Assembly: GCA_964424205.1 (NCBI GenBank)
Contig: CAYRIF010000155.1
Span: forward strand, 1-8,717
Source: CAYRIF01 sp964424205
GTDB lineage: Bacteria; Bacteroidota; Bacteroidia; Cytophagales; Cyclobacteriaceae
Direction of reading: 5' to 3'
DNA: 8,717 nucleotides
Shown here: one piece after another, positions 5,358 through 8,717 of the stretch
How positions within the stretch are numbered: position 1 is the stretch's first letter
Layout of the letters: every line of letters begins with the position of its first letter
Made by a program: the position numbers and the translations under genes
Notes under the pieces: generated by a model
Seen by the model: the letters and a program-made list of their open reading frames with translations, nothing else
What the model was told of the DNA's origin: nothing
Databases searched by the model: none

Positions 5358-8300
5358 TTATCTATCAATAATAAAAGTTTCTTTTTCTATACCAAGCATT
5401 CCGTGGTTAATGGTTAAAATATACATGCCATTTATAGTAATACGCCTTAAGTCGATTGAAAGTTGGGAAGCGTGTGATTTAGTGCTAAATACTAAACTGC
5501 CAAACATATCGTGAATTAAATATTCTCTTTCTTCTTGAAATCTATCTATGATATGTTCTCCACTTTCCTTAGACAAAAACTTAATATTGAGCCTATCTGT
5601 AGCGGGAATTGGTGAGATTACAGCTAATGGGCAGGTTTCACAATTACCTAAACGTGGAATTGCCCCACCATTACCACCATGTTGTACATAGAGCAATTTA
5701 GCACCGCCTGCACCACAGGCATTGACACCCATAATTTGAACATATCCTGCTTTTTTTGAATATCCTGTAAATGCTTGCAGCGAAGTGCCTGTAGTGGGTG
5801 TCATTTGCCAATTTTGCCCGAAAAGATTAATATTAGAAACAGTCTCAAAAGGATGAGGCAACCACCAATCATAAGAAGTAGCCCCGGCAGACCCACCTCC
5901 ATAATAATTGACCAATGCTCCAGTTTGTACTGCCGTTGGACCATATAAAACAGTAGGCGTTCCAGGCCTCCCAGACCAAATTGTCCGTGATAAAATGGCT
6001 GTGCCAGCACATGCTGCAGAGGTAATATTTGCAGTAAGCGTAAAGTTCCCATTTTGCACTGGAGTGACTACCACCTGACTACCATTGGCGGCTAGTGTTA
6101 CCCTGCCCGCAGGTGTAGCAGTCCAGGTGACATTGCCACCTGCTGGCACACTGTAGGTGGCTGTGTTGCACAACGTAGCCGAACCTATGATTTCAGCATT
6201 ATCACACATGAAAGCACAATTATAGACCATTCTATTCGCATCATTTAGCTCTTCTGCTAGCCAGTCGCCATTTCTTGGCCAAAATGAAATATGTGGTTCA
6301 TTGTCACCATCTCCGAAGGCAGTGACAAAACGATCAAACGGCGTGTCTCTAGGCGCTACCAAGGGTACATCGCTTACATACCTTGCTGTGTAGTCATTAT
6401 CGGTCAATGCCACATTGCCACTGCCAATATCCAAGGCGCTAGTGGTGGAGACAAAGGAAAAATTAGGGTTTTGTGTTGCTTGTATATTATATTTGATAAA
6501 CCAGTTTTTCACATCTTTATCTTCCAAATCTACATTGCCTGGAATGATGCCGCCGGGATAAGAATCAAAAGGCAACATATTAAGTGGTGAGTTGAATTTT
6601 TTGTCGGTGATGGTCGTGTTGATATTGACTAGCCACAAAATCTTCTTGGTATATTTGATTTTTCCGCTGTATATTTCCTGTGCGCCAGCTTGTGGCAAAG
6701 CACTGATGTCAAAATCAAAGGTCAATGTGTTTTTTCCTGGAATAAGCCCCAGAAGAAAAACAGGCTCACCAGTAATTGCTGCTGTGGCTACAGCGGTTCC
6801 TGGAAAGATAAATTGCACATAATCTGCTAAAAACCGAGTGCTTCCCTTTCCATGGTAGGAAAACAGACTCCCACCAGGGTCTAACGCCTGAGGCAACCCA
6901 CATTCACTACCATTGCTCAGTGCTACGTTTCGTGTTTGCTGTGGGTAACCCATATTCTGGAGTTCGGTTTGCCAATTATTATGTGCAGTGTTATTGAGCT
7001 GATAGAACAACCCAATATAATTTGTAAGCATTTGTCGTGCCGCAGGAGTGTCTTGTAATAACAAGCCATCAAACGGTGTGGCATCTGGCCCTTTGGTGAA
7101 AAAGGGAATAATGATTTCTAGCAGCCCAGCTACCAGTGGTGCTTGCACATATTGGTGCAAGGCATGCCTACTCAGAAATTGATAACCCAGCGGTACATTG
7201 GCACCTTGGTGGGGAGCATCATGACTTACAAAAAGACGGGTCTGATGGTCTTCACCATTGTTTTCCATGTTACGCAAGGCGTACCGAGCGACCAGCCCAC
7301 CCATGCTCTGCCCCAACACCACATTGTCTATGCCAGCAGGTTTGTTGTCGTTGACCCAACGGATGACCTCTTCTAGCAGCAGGGCATTGCGCTGGATATG
7401 ATCTACCCCATTGTGCCAGTCCACATAGATGATGTCGTATTGTTGGGTGGCTTCTCCTAGTATTCCGCTTAAATTTCCTGCTTGAATTCTTCTAGTGTCA
7501 GCAAGAAAATTATCGATATTTCTATCCCCAAATTCATCTTCGGGTTTAAACAAAGTACCCGGATCAAAACCTTCGGCGACAATCAATGGTCGTGTCAAGG
7601 TAGTGCCGGTGGCATAGTTGATGCTGACCGTACCAGTAGCTGCACTGCCCAGGTATTCTTCGGTGGCGGTGATTTCAAAAATCTCATCTACTTCGGTGGG
7701 CGTTGCCAAAATGCTTTTTTGATTTTTCAAGGCGCTGCTCCCTAGATAATCCCTTGGGCTTTTTTGGATGTAGATTTTAGAATGGCTGTATAGTTTGTTG
7801 CCGTTGGCAAGGCTGAGGCGGTATTTCCAATCATAGGTACCAGCATTGGCGTAATTGACGTTTACTGCCGCTGCGCTAATGGTTCTATAACCGAGCCCAT
7901 CAGAAAAATCGACGGCTACCGAAGTAGCCTCACTGCCCGCATTGGTCAGCCACAGGTCGTCTGGCAGTGCTACTTGAAAGTGTAGGCCATCATGTTTGGT
8001 AATGGCAGGTGCCATGGCAAAAGTCACTTGCTCTTCATAAGGATTTCTCCATATACCCAGTGTTTTTGCCCAAGGGGTTGGTTTAGCATAGACATCATAG
8101 AACTGTCCGTTTTTAATAGATACCAAGCCACTACTGTGTGCATTGTCTTTAAATTTGCTATACTGATAGTACAAGCCGCTTAGTACAATCTTATCTTGCT
8201 GGCGGTGACCATGCCAGGCTGACTGCAGTGCTTGTGGTGTTACAAATCCCGAGGCATTGGCATGAATCCTAGCCATGAGCAGGGTATAGTATAGCTGCAA

Positions 8301-8558
8301 GTAGGTGCCTGCATCGGTATAGTTGTCAGCAGTCAGCTGCCCATTAAAGGCAGGGGTTTCCACAAACTCCATGGCAAAATCTAAGAGTAAGCCATGGGGT
8401 ATTTTGTTTTTGTTTAATTTATCAAAGGCGTGGTTCATTTGTGTGGCAAATTCCCGATTAATTTCTTTGGGCGGTATGGGTGCCTTAGTACTAGATACTT
8501 GGGCAGTCAGCAGATAACTTGCCAATAGGGCAATGGTTAGTAATAGTGTTCTTCTCAT
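5358..8558 (-). CDS. Secreted alpha/beta hydrolase (lipase/esterase-like) with PKD-like domains and T9SS type A sorting domain
   Basis: The 1066-residue protein has a signal peptide (MRRTLLLTIALLASYLLTA, cleaved near residue 19). Residues ~20-310 are unassigned. The hydrolase core starts at RPLIVAEGFDP (323-333, likely oxyanion strand), continues through DIIYVDWHNG (375-384), and reaches the nucleophile elbow GQSMGG with Ser418, followed by SHDAPHQGANVPLG. Candidate acid and base are Asp710 in TTSALDIG and His756 in NEPHI; these are inferred from position only. Two PKD/Ig-like domains follow (~790-865 and ~866-960), rich in Thr, Ala and Gly. The tail from ~978 (VISPIPATDRLNI … IDL … GMYILTI … FIIDR) is a T9SS type A sorting domain, so the protein should cross the outer membrane and be anchored at the surface or released. 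Substrate is unknown: a lipid, polyester or other ester is likely. The partial gene upstream ends 29 bases before the ATG, suggesting one operon. Confidence 0.92.
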   Translation of the reverse strand: MRRTLLLTIALLASYLLTAQVSSTKAPIPPKEINREFATQMNHAFDKLNKNKIPHGLLLDFAMEFVETPAFNGQLTADNYTDAGTYLQLYYTLLMARIHANASGFVTPQALQSAWHGHRQQDKIVLSGLYYQYSKFKDNAHSSGLVSIKNGQFYDVYAKPTPWAKTLGIWRNPYEEQVTFAMAPAITKHDGLHFQVALPDDLWLTNAGSEATSVAVDFSDGLGYRTISAAAVNVNYANAGTYDWKYRLSLANGNKLYSHSKIYIQKSPRDYLGSSALKNQKSILATPTEVDEIFEITATEEYLGSAATGTVSINYATGTTLTRPLIVAEGFDPGTLFKPEDEFGDRNIDNFLADTRRIQAGNLSGILGEATQQYDIIYVDWHNGVDHIQRNALLLEEVIRWVNDNKPAGIDNVVLGQSMGGLVARYALRNMENNGEDHQTRLFVSHDAPHQGANVPLGYQFLSRHALHQYVQAPLVAGLLEIIIPFFTKGPDATPFDGLLLQDTPAARQMLTNYIGLFYQLNNTAHNNWQTELQNMGYPQQTRNVALSNGSECGLPQALDPGGSLFSYHGKGSTRFLADYVQFIFPGTAVATAAITGEPVFLLGLIPGKNTLTFDFDISALPQAGAQEIYSGKIKYTKKILWLVNINTTITDKKFNSPLNMLPFDSYPGGIIPGNVDLEDKDVKNWFIKYNIQATQNPNFSFVSTTSALDIGSGNVALTDNDYTARYVSDVPLVAPRDTPFDRFVTAFGDGDNEPHISFWPRNGDWLAEELNDANRMVYNCAFMCDNAEIIGSATLCNTATYSVPAGGNVTWTATPAGRVTLAANGSQVVVTPVQNGNFTLTANITSAACAGTAILSRTIWSGRPGTPTVLYGPTAVQTGALVNYYGGGSAGATSYDWWLPHPFETVSNINLFGQNWQMTPTTGTSLQAFTGYSKKAGYVQIMGVNACGAGGAKLLYVQHGGNGGAIPRLGNCETCPLAVISPIPATDRLNIKFLSKESGEHIIDRFQEEREYLIHDMFGSLVFSTKSHASQLSIDLRRITINGMYILTINHGMLGIEKETFIIDR

Positions 8559-8587
8559 TTTGCTATAGTTTAAGGTTAAAAATTTAA

Positions 8588-8717
8588 TTACTTGATATAT
8601 CTCGAATCAAAACGCCCATTGGTAATGGATACTTCCTCGCCTGCGGCATTGATCGCTTCAAACCAAAAAGTACCGGACACAATGGCACTGTCAGGGTCAA
8701 AGCGGGTGATGGTTAAC
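8588..8717 (-). CDS. C-terminal end of a DUF6252-like small protein (start outside window)
   Basis: On the minus strand an open frame enters from the right edge and ends with TAA at 8590-8588, giving 42 visible residues: first LTITRFDPDSAIVSGTFWF, then EAINAAGEEVSITNGRFDSR and YIK. The pattern 'sGtF.F.a.n..G..v.ItnGrFD' is, from memory, the ending of DUF6252-type Bacteroidota proteins, often lipoproteins of ~150-200 residues and unknown function. The amino-acid pattern is clearly protein-like (alternating beta-strand residues). The gene stops 29 bases upstream of the secreted hydrolase and runs the same way, so the two are probably cotranscribed. The N-terminus, including any lipobox, is not visible. 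Confidence 0.75.
   Translation of the reverse strand, partial: LTITRFDPDSAIVSGTFWFEAINAAGEEVSITNGRFDSRYIK

Noticed and set aside
5801..6052. Hydrophobic 83-codon minus-strand ORF inside the secreted hydrolase gene
   Set aside because: It overlaps the PKD-like coding region in another frame; the Leu-rich sequence is a by-product of Thr/Ala-rich codons read out of frame.
7136..7376. Two overlapping plus-strand ORFs opposite the GQSMGG region
   Set aside because: Both are antisense shadows of the alpha/beta hydrolase core and have no independent family signature.

Overview
The window looks like chromosomal DNA of a Bacteroidota species, most likely a Cytophagales-type marine or soil bacterium. 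Three things support this. There is a large secreted hydrolase with a C-terminal type IX secretion (T9SS) sorting domain. The FtsX-type permease tail is of the Bacteroidota kind. Start codons lack Shine-Dalgarno sequences, and TAnnTTTG-like promoter boxes occur. The genus is not decidable from sequence reading alone.

Layout, left to right. At 1-688 (+) is the C-terminal part of an ABC-transporter permease with an FtsX domain, entering from outside the window. It converges, with a 4-base gap, on a minus-strand sodium:solute symporter of the SNF/NSS family (693-2048). Positions 2049-2616 are a gene-free stretch of about 570 bases holding several copies of a palindromic repeat plus other hairpins. 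All remaining genes are on the minus strand: a small GNAT acetyltransferase (2617-3057), an M3-family peptidyl-dipeptidase (3154-5187, start revised from 5220), a 1066-residue secreted alpha/beta hydrolase with PKD-like domains and a T9SS tail (5358-8558), and the last 42 codons of a further gene (8588 to beyond the right edge), which resembles the C-terminus of the DUF6252-type small Bacteroidota proteins.

How the genes relate. The partial 8588+ gene and the hydrolase are 29 bases apart and are probably cotranscribed, forming an envelope/secretion pair. The peptidase appears to have its own promoter and to be a separate unit, separated from the hydrolase by a strong hairpin. The peptidase, the acetyltransferase and the symporter would fit peptide and amino-acid use (uptake, dipeptide release, N-acetylation), but nothing in the sequence ties them together and the repeat-filled gap argues against one operon.

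I see no rRNA, tRNA, CRISPR array, transposase, integrase, toxin-antitoxin or recognisable defence system. Most of the window is ordinary housekeeping or accessory sequence. The parts most worth a second look are the repeat cluster at 2132-2613, the symporter's altered gate residues, and the secreted hydrolase with its partly visible upstream partner.
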